Shown here: in pieces, positions 50,758-58,819 of the stretch
Layout: every line of letters starts with the position of its first letter
How positions within the stretch are numbered: the first letter of the stretch is position 1
Source: Thermohalobaculum sp039822785
GTDB lineage: Bacteria > Pseudomonadota > Alphaproteobacteria > Rhodobacterales > Rhodobacteraceae
Assembly: GCA_039822785.1 (NCBI GenBank)
Contig: JBCBMO010000005.1
Location: 248,001 to 312,000 of the forward strand
DNA length: 64,000 bases
Direction of reading: 5' to 3'
Position numbers and translations under genes: made by a program
Notes under the pieces: generated by a model
Seen by the model: only the letters and a program-made list of their open reading frames with translations
What the model was told of the DNA's origin: nothing
Databases searched by the model: none

Positions 50758-51566
50758 GGTGTCTCACCCGCATCGGGTTCGATCGGCTGGCTCTGGGCAG
50801 CGGCGCGGCGGGCCGCGCGCCGGGCCTCCGCCACCTCGCGGCGCAGGCTATGGACGGTCTCGGCCAGATCATCCATCTCCGCCCGGGTGGGCAGGCCCAA
50901 GAACTGCGCCATCCGCTCGGCCCGCGCCCTGAGCGAGGCGCGCACGGCCAGATGCGCCGCCATCAGATCGCGCTGTGCGGCGATATAGGCGTCCGAGGTC
51001 TGGACCCGCGCCAATTCCTCGTCCGCCGCCGTGCGCCAAAGCTCCAGCACCACGTCCCAGGCGGTGCGGCGGCGCGCCGGCCCCAAGTCGTCGTCCTCCG
51101 GCGCCGATGGCCCGCCCTCCGCCGCCGCCAGCCGCTCGGCAAAGGTGCGAAAGGCGCGCATCCAGCCCCGCGCCATGACCATGCGAAACTGCTCCAGCGC
51201 CGCGGCATAGCGCGCCCATTCCGCGCTCTCGCGCACGGCGCTGCGTTCCTCGGTGAAGAGATCGGCGAACTCGGGCCCCTCCAGCCAACGCCAGAGATCG
51301 GCCATGCCGCCGTCGCCAGGGGGGCGCATCCATCCGGCAGGGTCGAAGGGGCTCGCGCCGGGTGCGGTCATCCGCTCTTCCTGCGCGGCCGCCATTGCAT
51401 CCAGGAAACGGCTCCAGGCGGCGGATAGGGTCTGCATCCGCTCCCAGGCAGGGTTGTCTTCGCCCTGCTCCGCGCGCGCCGCGTCAGCCCCCAGCTCGGC
51501 AAAGGCGCGGGCCCCCTCGCGCCAGAGGCGGAAGAGCGTGTCCTCAGCGCTGTCGTTGGCCGCCAT
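50754..51566 (-). CDS. phaE: Class III PHA synthase subunit PhaE
   Basis: Accessory subunit needed for activity of short PhaC. The 270-residue protein is helical. Its C-terminal half shows the PhaE pattern: YIAAQRDLMAAHLAVRASLRARAERMAQFLGLPTRAEMDDLAETVHSLRREVAEARR, ending in a coiled coil and an Ala/Pro tail. The N-terminal 150 residues are Trp- and Ala-rich and poorly conserved, as usual. GGGAGG precedes ATG 51566. It is cotranscribed with phaC. Confidence 0.87.
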   Translation of the reverse strand: MAANDSAEDTLFRLWREGARAFAELGADAARAEQGEDNPAWERMQTLSAAWSRFLDAMAAAQEERMTAPGASPFDPAGWMRPPGDGGMADLWRWLEGPEFADLFTEERSAVRESAEWARYAAALEQFRMVMARGWMRAFRTFAERLAAAEGGPSAPEDDDLGPARRRTAWDVVLELWRTAADEELARVQTSDAYIAAQRDLMAAHLAVRASLRARAERMAQFLGLPTRAEMDDLAETVHSLRREVAEARRAARRAAAQSQPIEPDAGETP

Positions 51567-51747
51567 GCGCGCCTCCCTTGAGCCCTGGGATTACACGGCG
51601 CAGGACCGCCAGACCAGTGCAGGGGGGTGCGGATAATCCGCGAGATCCGGCTTGTGACGCTTCAGTGACGGCGCCTTAGGCGTCTCAGAGGGGTGGCTGA
51701 CCGACCCGTTTGCAGCGCGTTTTCCGCCGAAACCCAGCGGCCAGCGA

Positions 51748-52794
51748 CTATTCGATCACGGTGCCGTCGCGCCGCATGAAGCGCCGGCTCCCATCCGGCT
51801 GCTGGCGCACCAAAAGGTCGCGCCCGGGGTAATCGACCTCGTCGCGGTCCGGGCGTCGGCTGCCGATCTCAAGAACGCGCGCTGGGGTGTCGCTGCGATT
51901 CTCCAGCGCGTGGGGCGGCCCACCGGCGGCGAAGCCCGCGCAGTCGCCAGGGACCAACCGGCGGTCCTCGCCTTGGCCCGTCAGCCAGACCTCCCCCTCC
52001 AGCACGTAGATGAACTCATCCTCATGGCTGTGGCGGTGGCAGGGTGCGCTGGCGACACTGGGGGCCAGGATCAGCAGGTTGACGCCAAAGTCCGACAGGC
52101 CGAAGAGCGTGCCGAGGCGCTGCTTCACGCGCGCGGCGGCCAGCCCGGCCTCCCCCGCCGGATGGGGCGCACCGACGACCGTGGCGACATCGGCGACCCT
52201 CACGGCCGCCGGCGGCGCGAGACGGGCGATCAGTTGCGCCCGCGCCTTCAGCCCCAGGTCGCGGTGGTGCGGAAAGTCGAGCCGCCGGTCGACTGTGCGC
52301 TCACCACCCGCAAGTGGCACGGTCTCCAACGCCCACTCCACCGCGCCGAGGCGGGCGTAGAAGGCCTTTGCGCCCAGGTTCTCCTCCAGCACGTAGCACC
52401 AGAGCCGCTGGCGACCGAGGGCGAGCAGCCGATCCGCGACCTCCCGCATCAGCGTCAGCCCAATCCCCGCCCCGCGCAGCGCCGGATCGGTATGCAGCGC
52501 CGCGAGATGGTCGAGCGCCGGGTCCTCCGGATCTGGATGGGTTGCGGCAAAGCCTACGATCCGGTCGGCCTCGTCGACCGCCACCAGGATCGCCCGCATC
52601 TGGGACGAGGGCGCGAGGACGTTGTCCCACAGCCCTCGATGCTCGGCCTCCAGATCCGCGGGCAGCGCAGTGCCGGTCAGGAGCGGGGCATAGACATCGC
52701 GCCACGACGCCGAGTGCAGCGCCGCGATCGCCCCGGCATCCGACGCCACCGCCGGCCTGACGTGGATCGCGGCAAGTTCCTCTGCGTCTACCAT
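51748..52794 (-). CDS. GNAT acetyltransferase-cupin fusion
   Basis: A 348-residue two-domain protein. Residues 8-160 are a GNAT domain (IHVRPAVASDAGAIAALHSASW, then LHTDPALRGAGIGLTLMREVADRLL with the acetyl-CoA loop, and AKAFYARLGAVEW). Residues 195-340 are a cupin with PCHRHSHEDEFIYVLEGEVWLTG and DCAGFAAGGPPHALENRSD. The two parts are normally separate proteins. The ATG overlaps the hydroxyacid dehydrogenase stop by one base, so they are coupled. Substrates unknown; the frame is continuous with no sign of frameshift. Confidence 0.85.
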   Translation of the reverse strand: MVDAEELAAIHVRPAVASDAGAIAALHSASWRDVYAPLLTGTALPADLEAEHRGLWDNVLAPSSQMRAILVAVDEADRIVGFAATHPDPEDPALDHLAALHTDPALRGAGIGLTLMREVADRLLALGRQRLWCYVLEENLGAKAFYARLGAVEWALETVPLAGGERTVDRRLDFPHHRDLGLKARAQLIARLAPPAAVRVADVATVVGAPHPAGEAGLAAARVKQRLGTLFGLSDFGVNLLILAPSVASAPCHRHSHEDEFIYVLEGEVWLTGQGEDRRLVPGDCAGFAAGGPPHALENRSDTPARVLEIGSRRPDRDEVDYPGRDLLVRQQPDGSRRFMRRDGTVIE

Positions 52795-53780
52795 CACAGC
52801 ATGGAGGGCAGGACCTGATCGGGGGGGCGGTGGCCGTCGGCGAAGGTCTTGATGTTGATGATGACCTTCTCGCCCATCTCCAGCCGCCCCTCCTCGGTGG
52901 CCGAGGCCATGTGCGGCAGCAGCACCACATTGGGCAGGCCCTTCAGCCGCGGGTTCACGCCGGTGCCGTGCTCGAACACGTCCAGCCCCGCGCCCGCCAG
53001 GTCGCCCTTGACCAGCATCCGGGTGAGCGCGTTCTCGTCGATGATCTCGCCGCGGGCGGTGTTGACGACATAAGCGGACGGCTTCAGCAGCGCGAGGCGC
53101 CGGGCCGAGAGCAGGTGGAAGGTCGCCGGGGTATGCGGGCAGTTCACCGAGACGATGTCCATGCGCGCCAGCATCTGGTCCAGGCTCTCCCAATAGGTCG
53201 CTTCGAGGGCGGCCTCGACGTCCTCATGCAGGCGGCGGCGGTTGTGATAGTGGATCTGGATACCGAAGGCGCGGGCCCGGCGCGCCACCGCCTGCCCGAT
53301 CCGTCCCATCCCGACGATGCCGAGGCGCTTGCCCCAGATCCGATGCCCACGGATGGCGGTGGGGCTCCAGCCCTCCCACTCCCCCGACTGCATGAGGGCG
53401 ACCCCCTCGGGCATCCGCCGAGGGACGGCGAGGATCAGCGCCATGGTCATATCGGCGGTATCCTCGGTCAGCACCCCGGGGGTGTTGGAGACCAGGATGC
53501 CCCGTTCCCGCGCGGTCTCCACGTCGATGTGATCCACACCCGCGCCATAATTTGCGATCAGTTTCAACCGGTCGCCGGCCCGTGCCAGCAGCTTGCTGTC
53601 GAGGCGGTCGGTGACGGTCGGCACCAGGACATCGGCGTCCGCCAAAGCCTCCGCCAGTGCATCGGCGGACAGGGGCGCGTCGCTGTCGTTCAGGCGGACC
53701 TCGAAGAGTTCGCGCATGCGCGTCTCGACCGGCTCGGGCAGTTTCCGGGTCACGACGACGGAAAGACGGTTGCGGCTCAT
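52794..53780 (-). CDS. D-2-hydroxyacid dehydrogenase (glyoxylate reductase-like)
   Basis: NAD(P)H-dependent reductase of 328 residues. It has an N-terminal catalytic domain, then the cofactor loop GIVGMGRIGQAVARRARAFG near residue 150. The catalytic Arg lies in VVNTARGEIIDE, Glu in FEHGTGVNP and His in VVLLPHMASATEEGR. Similarity is to glyoxylate/hydroxypyruvate reductases, so that is the favoured role. A clean AGGGA site precedes ATG 53780. A much longer frame to 54608 runs through unrelated DNA. Confidence 0.9.
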   Translation of the reverse strand: MSRNRLSVVVTRKLPEPVETRMRELFEVRLNDSDAPLSADALAEALADADVLVPTVTDRLDSKLLARAGDRLKLIANYGAGVDHIDVETARERGILVSNTPGVLTEDTADMTMALILAVPRRMPEGVALMQSGEWEGWSPTAIRGHRIWGKRLGIVGMGRIGQAVARRARAFGIQIHYHNRRRLHEDVEAALEATYWESLDQMLARMDIVSVNCPHTPATFHLLSARRLALLKPSAYVVNTARGEIIDENALTRMLVKGDLAGAGLDVFEHGTGVNPRLKGLPNVVLLPHMASATEEGRLEMGEKVIINIKTFADGHRPPDQVLPSML

Positions 53781-54041
53781 GACGGGATCCCTGTGGCGAG
53801 ACGTTAGACGAGACCTGTGACGGCGGTTGCGCACGTTGGTAGATTGTTGCGCGGCGATATTGAAGGGGGAAGGCGGAGCGGTCGCAGCGCGGCCACCGCC
53901 AAGCGTAGCAGGGGGACAGCCGTGTGCGACCTGGCTGAGAGGGGGCTCCGTCGCGAGCCTCGAAACGGGACTGAACAAGGGGCTCAAAAAGGGGCTCGCA
54001 GGGGGACAGGGATCCGGCATCGCCGGTGGACCCGCCGAGGG

Positions 54042-54671
54042 ATGCGCAGCGCAGCGATCGCAGCCGGCACGCTCGCCTTGGGCTTGGTCTTTGGGCTGGC
54101 CGGCGGCGCCGCTGTGGCGGTCGCTCAGACAAGCGTGCCCACACTCTCCCCGGCGACGCCGCCGGCCCTGGGCGCCCCATCGGGCGCCCCGGCGGGCACC
54201 GCAGGCAGCGGCGGGTTCGGCGCCGAGGGCTCGAGTACCGGCGTGGGTGAGGTCACCAAGCTGCCGATCCCCCGTTACGTCTCGCTGCGCTCCGACGAGA
54301 TCAACGTGCGCCGCGGCCCCGGGCTGAACTACCGGCTGGACTGGGTCTACCGGCGCGCTGGCCTGCCGGTGAAGGTCATCGGCGAGTTCGGCGACTGGCG
54401 GCAGATCCTGGACAGCGACCGCTCCTCGGGCTGGGTCTTCCACGCCCTGCTGACCGGGCGGCGCACCGTGCTGGTGGCCGACAAGATGGTCACCTTGCGC
54501 GCGGGCCCGGCAGAAGACGATGCGGTGCGCGCCCGGGCCGAGGAAGGCGTCGTGGCGGATCTTCGCCAGTGCCAGCGCGACTGGTGCGAGATCGGGGCGG
54601 GCGATCACGCGGGCTGGGTGCCCAAGACAGTGCTCTGGGGCGTCGACCCGGGCGAGATCTTCCCGCAGTAG
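54042..54671 (+). CDS. Exported SH3-domain protein
   Basis: About 209 residues: a signal peptide (AIAAGTLALGLVFGLAGGAAVAVAQ), a Pro/Gly/Ala-rich linker, then a bacterial SH3 region. The last contains YVSLRSDEINVRRGPGLNYRLDWVYRRAGLPVKV and a second repeat MVTLRAGPAEDDAVRARAEEG, ending GWVPKTVLWGVDPGE. Relatives lie beside the same 2-hydroxyacid dehydrogenase in other Rhodobacterales. It probably binds peptidoglycan or stem peptides in the periplasm. The start at 54042 is chosen for the signal peptide, although GAGGG is very close to it. Confidence 0.8.
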   Translation: MRSAAIAAGTLALGLVFGLAGGAAVAVAQTSVPTLSPATPPALGAPSGAPAGTAGSGGFGAEGSSTGVGEVTKLPIPRYVSLRSDEINVRRGPGLNYRLDWVYRRAGLPVKVIGEFGDWRQILDSDRSSGWVFHALLTGRRTVLVADKMVTLRAGPAEDDAVRARAEEGVVADLRQCQRDWCEIGAGDHAGWVPKTVLWGVDPGEIFPQ

Positions 54672-54696
54672 AGGCCACGCCGCTCATCCGTCGCAC

Positions 54697-54783
54697 CTGA
54701 CGCGGGCGCAGGAACTTTTTTTCGGGCCGGCCAACCGAGCCGCGTCGCCCTGCCTGAGAAAAAAGTTCCTGCGCCCGCGTCAG
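54697..54783. repeat. Perfect 25-bp inverted repeat
   Basis: Arms at 54697-54721 and 54759-54783 are exact complements over 25 bases and flank a 37-base GC-rich centre. Each arm is GC-rich outside and ends inside with a GGAAC element followed by a T-run (A-run on the right arm). The T-run sits on the loop side, so this is not a standard terminator. It lies between the SH3 gene and the EF-hand gene. Possible roles are a cruciform, a processed RNA hairpin, a paired promoter/operator, or a relic of a small mobile element. Confidence 0.85.
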
Positions 54784-54826
54784 TCGGGCGGCCCAGCCCC
54801 GTAATCGCCGTGTCGACACCAGGTCG

Positions 54827-55291
54827 ATGCAGCGAGACAGGGGAGCAGCCATCTTGTCGAAACGTCTTTACCTCTACAGCACCTGCGTGGCCGTTGGGCT
54901 GATCGCGGCCTGGAGCACTCTCGCGCCCGCGGCCGGCGCGCAGACCCGCGGCGACCGCTTCTTCGACAGGATGGACGCCAACGGCGACGGTCTCATCACG
55001 CAGACCGAACTGGCCGAGGGGCGTGCCCGCCGCTTCGAGCGGATGGATGCGAACGGCGATGGCGTCATCAGCGAGGACGAGATCGCCAAGATCCGCGAGC
55101 GGGTTCAGCGGCGCATGCAACGTCGTGCGGATGCCATGTCGAAGATCGACGCCAACGGCGACGGTCAGATCACCCGGGACGAGATCGACAACCAGCCCTT
55201 CAGGGCCCTCCGCTTCGACGCCGACGGTGACGGGGCGCTCAGCCGCAGCGAGTTCGATGCGGCCGCCGAGGCGCGGCGCAAACAACCCTGA
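54827..55291 (+). CDS. Exported four-EF-hand calcium-binding protein
   Basis: A 154-residue protein with an N-terminal signal segment (YSTCVAVGLIAAWSTLAPAAGAQ) and four canonical 12-residue EF-hand loops at 50-61, 74-85, 108-119 and 131-142 (DANGDG three times, DADGDG once), each closing with Glu. Four calcium sites in the periplasm are expected. A TTG at 54854 with GGGGAG eight bases upstream is an alternative start that keeps the signal peptide. It opens a run leading to an ECF sigma factor. Confidence 0.85.
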   Translation: MQRDRGAAILSKRLYLYSTCVAVGLIAAWSTLAPAAGAQTRGDRFFDRMDANGDGLITQTELAEGRARRFERMDANGDGVISEDEIAKIRERVQRRMQRRADAMSKIDANGDGQITRDEIDNQPFRALRFDADGDGALSRSEFDAAAEARRKQP

Positions 55292-55326
55292 CGCCGTCCT
55301 TTCCCAACCCTTCAAAGGAGACCATC

Positions 55327-55767
55327 ATGACCGTGCAGACGAAGGCTTTGACCCTGCCCCGCCTGGCGACCCTGGCTGCGGCGCTGGTGCTTGTGGCGGG
55401 CACCCTCTCGACCGCGCCCGCCGCGGCTCAGGTACGCGAGATCGACCGGACCAATGGCAAAGGCGGCACGATCACCGGCACCGTCACCCGCCATGGCCGG
55501 ATCGTCACGCGCGATGTCGAACGGACGACGGCGAACGGCGGGAGCTTCGAACGCTCGACGACCTGCCGCTTTGGCCGGGTCGGGGCCTGCCGCGACAGCT
55601 TCTCCGGCGTGGGCGCCAAGGGCAGGACCTTCAGCGGCGATCGTGCCGGCGTTTACGGCCCGCGCCGGGGCTTCAGCGCCGGGCGTTTTACCGGGCCCAA
55701 GGGCAACACCGTGCGCCGTGCCGGCCGCGGCTGGCGCCCGGTCCGCCGCCCTGCCCGGCTGCGCTGA
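55327..55767 (+). CDS. Small secreted Gly/Arg-rich protein
   Basis: A 146-residue protein with a clear signal peptide (LPRLATLAAALVLVAGTLSTAPAAAQ) and an AAAGGAG-type ribosome site. The mature part has loosely repeated GGT/GGS and RTTANGG units, two Cys in TTCRFGRVGAC that could form a disulphide, and a basic Gly/Arg C-terminus. No family is recognised. It follows the EF-hand gene by 35 bases and precedes the sigma factor by 24, so it belongs to the same transcription unit. Confidence 0.7.
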   Translation: MTVQTKALTLPRLATLAAALVLVAGTLSTAPAAAQVREIDRTNGKGGTITGTVTRHGRIVTRDVERTTANGGSFERSTTCRFGRVGACRDSFSGVGAKGRTFSGDRAGVYGPRRGFSAGRFTGPKGNTVRRAGRGWRPVRRPARLR

Positions 55768-55791
55768 GCGCCATGGCGCCGGCTGTCGCTC

Positions 55792-56445
55792 ATGACCCTG
55801 CCGCCGGCGCCAGATCCGGCCGACGACGCCCGTGGCGCGGACAGCGATGCCGCGCTGATGGGCCGTGTACAGACCGGCGACGCGGCAGCCTTCGAGGCGC
55901 TGGTGCGTCGCCATGCGGGGAGGGTGCGGGCGCTGGCGCTGCGCCAGACAGGCTCGGCGGCGGATGCGGACGAGATCGCGCAGGAGGTCTTCGCCCAGCT
56001 CTGGCACAAGGCATCGCAGTTCGATCCGGCCCGCGGGGCCTTTCGAAGCTGGCTCTACCGCATCGTCGCCAGCCGCTGTCTGGACCTGATGCGCTGGCGG
56101 CTGCGCCGCGGGGCGCCAGTGAACGGGGCGACGGCGGAGCTGGAAGACGATGCGATCAGCCCGGCCCTGTTCGATCCCGGACCGGGGGCGGAACGGGCGG
56201 TGATGGGGCGGGACGCCCTGGACGCCGCGGCGGCGGCGATCCGCGATCTGCCACGGCGCCAGCGGCTCGCCCTGCTGATGGCCGCCGTCTCCGAGCTCGA
56301 GGCGGCGGAGATCGGGGGGGCGCTCGGCACCAGCCGGGCGGGGGCGGAGCAGCTGATCGCCCGGGCGCGGCGGCAGCTTCGCACGCGCGCGGCGTCAGAG
56401 GGGTGGGCCCTCTCGGCCCCCGATGCCGCGGGGAGCGGGCGATGA
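55792..56445 (+). CDS. ECF-type RNA polymerase sigma factor
   Basis: A 217-residue sigma factor. Region 2 is AFEALVRRHAGRVRALALRQTG and ADEIAQEVFAQLWHKASQFDP, followed by FRSWLYRIVASRCLDLMR. Region 4 is LDAAAAAIRDLPRRQRLALLMAAVSELEAAEIGGALGTSRAGAEQLIARARRQLR. Spacing is normal. It is followed 85 bases later by a membrane protein that could be its anti-sigma partner, and by a periplasmic metal-sensor-like protein. Confidence 0.92.
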   Translation: MTLPPAPDPADDARGADSDAALMGRVQTGDAAAFEALVRRHAGRVRALALRQTGSAADADEIAQEVFAQLWHKASQFDPARGAFRSWLYRIVASRCLDLMRWRLRRGAPVNGATAELEDDAISPALFDPGPGAERAVMGRDALDAAAAAIRDLPRRQRLALLMAAVSELEAAEIGGALGTSRAGAEQLIARARRQLRTRAASEGWALSAPDAAGSGR

Positions 56446-56530
56446 TGGTGCGCGCGACGCCGCTGACAGCCCGAGGCACGATCCGCTATCACAGCGAGGG
56501 CACGGAGTGCGTGAGTGAAAGGATGCGCGG

Positions 56531-56998
56531 ATGAGCAAGGCCCTACAGACGCCCGCGGCGGAGCGAGCGGCGCTGGCGGCGCTCCTCGACCGGGAAGGTG
56601 CCCAGGCGGCACGGCAGAGCACCGCGGTACAGGCCCTGGTCGCCCGCGACCCGGAGGCCGCGGCGATGCTGGATGCAGCACTTGCCGCGGAGACTGCCCT
56701 CGCCGCGCCGCGTCGCCGCGACCTGACCGACGAGGGGGCCGCGGCGATGGTCCTGACGGGCCTGGCGGCGCGGCGGCAGCCCAACCGGCCGTCCGGTGCC
56801 GCAGTCTGGCTCTCCGGCTGGCGGGGGTTGTTGGCGGGCGCCGCCCTCTCCGGCGCCGTCGCAGTGGCCGGCGTCATGATCTTCGAGGCGGGCTATGAGC
56901 AGGGCGCGGCGGAGGCGATGGATCTGTTCCTGTTCGCGCCCTTCCCCGATCTCGCGCTCACCACGCCCACACCCACGCCAGCAGAGCGCCTCGGATGA
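56531..56998 (+). CDS. Putative anti-sigma factor (single-pass membrane protein)
   Basis: A 155-residue protein with a long hydrophilic N-terminal part (about residues 1-90, helical, Ala/Arg-rich), one transmembrane helix near 98-118 (GLLAGAALSGAVAVAGVMIF) and a short periplasmic tail. This topology and its position after an ECF sigma gene fit an anti-sigma factor. No zinc-binding HxxxCxxC motif is visible, so the call rests on context. The stop overlaps the next ATG. Confidence 0.6.
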   Translation: MSKALQTPAAERAALAALLDREGAQAARQSTAVQALVARDPEAAAMLDAALAAETALAAPRRRDLTDEGAAAMVLTGLAARRQPNRPSGAAVWLSGWRGLLAGAALSGAVAVAGVMIFEAGYEQGAAEAMDLFLFAPFPDLALTTPTPTPAERLG

Positions 56999-57489
56999 CG
57001 GAGGCGCCGCCACAGGCACCGCCACCGCCCATGCCGCCAGGGCCGCCGGTTATCCGGCGGCGCTGGTTCTGGCTGGTGCTGGTGCTTCTGGTCCTCTCGG
57101 TGATGCTCAACCTGTTCATCGGGGGCGTGATCGCCGGGCGCCTCAGCGGTGCCGGCGGCGCAGCCTTCGGCCGGCTCCCCCCCGAGGTTCGCACCTCGGT
57201 GCGCCAGGAGTTGTTCGCCGAGCGCGGCGATCTGCGCCGCGCGCTCATGACCCTGCGCACCGCGCGTCAGGATGTGCGCTCGGCGCTGACGGCCGATCCC
57301 TTTGACGAGGCGGCGGCGGCGGCGGCGCTGGGGCGCTTGCGCGCCGCGACGGACGGGGTGCAGACGATCATGCATCGCGCCTATGTCCGGGCGGCCGAGA
57401 GACTGCCCGCAGAGACGCGCCGCCAGATCCCGAGCGGCGAACGCTTCATGCGCCGGCTAGAGCGCCGGATGGAAGCCTTGGATCGTTAG
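56995..57489 (+). CDS. Periplasmic heavy-metal-sensor-like protein (CnrX/Spy type)
   Basis: A 164-residue protein with a short Pro-rich cytoplasmic start, one membrane helix (FWLVLVLLVLSVMLNLFIGGVI) and a helical periplasmic domain. The latter has VRTSVRQELFAERGDLRRALMTLRTARQDVRSALTADPFDEAAAAAAL, a pattern of CnrX/ZraP/Spy proteins. No obvious His or Cys metal cluster is seen, so it may sense misfolding or membrane stress instead of metal. It overlaps the putative anti-sigma gene by four bases. Confidence 0.8.
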   Translation: MTEAPPQAPPPPMPPGPPVIRRRWFWLVLVLLVLSVMLNLFIGGVIAGRLSGAGGAAFGRLPPEVRTSVRQELFAERGDLRRALMTLRTARQDVRSALTADPFDEAAAAAALGRLRAATDGVQTIMHRAYVRAAERLPAETRRQIPSGERFMRRLERRMEALDR

Positions 57490-57526
57490 GGTATCGCCGC
57501 GTGGATGGACGCGCGGCTCGGGCCGC

Positions 57527-57964
57527 TCAGCGGCGACGCAGGCGGATGACGACGTCGATCTTCGAGATCTCGGCACCGGCCGGCGGCTCCGCCAGGCGCT
57601 CGACCCGCACGGCGCCATCCGGCGCATCCGTCAGCCGCGCCTCGTCCTCCCAGAAATAGTGGGCATGGTCGCTGATGTCGGTGTCGAAATAGGTGCGGCT
57701 GCCGTCGACCGTGATCTCGGCGATCAGCCCGGCCTCGGTGAAGCTCTTGAGCGTGTTGTAGACGGTCGCGAGCGACACGCGCTCCCCGCTCTTGGAGGCG
57801 GCCTCATAGAGCCACTCAGCCGTGACGTGCCGGTTCCGGCCATCGCCGACCAGCAATCCTGCCAATAGAACACGCTGACGCGTCGGGCGCAGATCGGCGC
57901 TCGCCAACCACGACCGCGCGCGCGTCTCAGCCTGGGGTGCCACCGAAGGCATCGTCTGGGCCAT
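57527..57964 (-). CDS. irr: Iron response regulator Irr (Fur family)
   Basis: Fur-family repressor controlling iron and haem genes in Alphaproteobacteria. The DNA-binding domain is LRPTRQRVLLAGLLVGDGRNRHVTAEWLYEAA and the hinge ATVYNTLKSFTEAGLIAEI. The dimer domain shows TYFDTDISDHAHYFWEDEARLTD, with HAH where rhizobial Irr has HHH. It is placed beside fabA as in relatives. The start may be ATG 57964 (145 residues) or an upstream ATG at 58006 that has a better AGAGGT site. Confidence 0.88.
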   Translation of the reverse strand: MAQTMPSVAPQAETRARSWLASADLRPTRQRVLLAGLLVGDGRNRHVTAEWLYEAASKSGERVSLATVYNTLKSFTEAGLIAEITVDGSRTYFDTDISDHAHYFWEDEARLTDAPDGAVRVERLAEPPAGAEISKIDVVIRLRRR

Positions 57965-58253
57965 GGGTTCGCGCCTTATCGTCCATCTCGTCTGCGGATG
58001 TAGCATAGATAAGACCTCTAAGGCAAAAACGACCTGGATAAGTCAGGAAAAGCATACCAACCGGTCGAAATAACGCTGCGTCCATGCCGCGTGGACGGGC
58101 ACCGGGCAGCCAGGTGGCCCCGCCTCTTGTTTCGGGGCCGAAACGGGTGCTAGGCAGCCGGCCTTAGGGGCGAAGGCGCCCTGCGAACGATAGCTTGCGG
58201 GCGACAGCCGACGGACGACAGCCTGGGCGGCGAACGAAGAAGGCGGGAGACCG

Positions 58254-58778
58254 ATGACGGCGCGGGCCGACCGATACGACTACAACGACCTGATCGCCTG
58301 CGCCGAGGGCAAGCTGTTCGGGCCGGGCAATGCCCAACTGCCGGCGCCTCCCATGTTGATGTTCGACCGCATCGTCTCCATCGACGCCGACAGCGGCGAG
58401 GCCGGCAAGGGCCGGGTTGTGGCCGAACTCGACGTGAACCCCGACCTCTGGTTCTTCAAATGCCACTTCCTGGGCGACCCGGTCATGCCCGGCTGTCTGG
58501 GCGTCGATGCGCTCTGGCAGTTGACGGGCTTTTTCCTGGGCTGGCTGGGGATGCCGGGCCGGGGCCGCGCGCTGGGCGTGGGCGAGGTCAAATTCACCGA
58601 TATGGTCACCCCGGCGACCAGCCTGGTGCGCTATACCGTCGAGATGAAGCGGATTATCGATCGCAAGCTGAAGCTTGGCATCGCCGACGGCACGATGGAG
58701 GCCGACGGCAAGGTCATCTACCAGACGCGGGATATGCGCGTCGGCCTTTTCACCGAGGGTGCGCCCGCCGCCGGCTGA
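58254..58778 (+). CDS. fabA: 3-hydroxydecanoyl-ACP dehydratase/isomerase
   Basis: Introduces the cis double bond in anaerobic unsaturated fatty-acid synthesis. The active His71 is in WFFKCHFLGDPVMPG and Asp85 in CLGVDALWQL, one residue shifted from E. coli numbering. The frame has 174 residues, typical. It is followed by fabB 41 bases later. The 289-base gap to irr carries the divergent promoters, possibly including an Irr iron-control site. Confidence 0.95.
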   Translation: MTARADRYDYNDLIACAEGKLFGPGNAQLPAPPMLMFDRIVSIDADSGEAGKGRVVAELDVNPDLWFFKCHFLGDPVMPGCLGVDALWQLTGFFLGWLGMPGRGRALGVGEVKFTDMVTPATSLVRYTVEMKRIIDRKLKLGIADGTMEADGKVIYQTRDMRVGLFTEGAPAAG

Positions 58779-58819
58779 CGCCGTCGCCGCACGCCCGCGA
58801 CCACTGGAGAGAGCGGATC

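Noticed and set aside
51748..53193. 481-codon version of the GNAT-cupin gene
   Set aside because: The first 130 codons overlap the dehydrogenase out of frame; the ATG at 52794 is coupled to its stop and starts the GNAT domain correctly.
52794..54608. 604-codon extension of the hydroxyacid dehydrogenase
   Set aside because: The first 276 codons are low-complexity and antisense to the SH3 gene; the ATG at 53780 has a good ribosome site and gives the family's normal length.
58460..58819. Upstream extension of fabB
   Set aside because: It is an out-of-frame reading of fabA; FabB starts at 58820 with its normal N-terminus.
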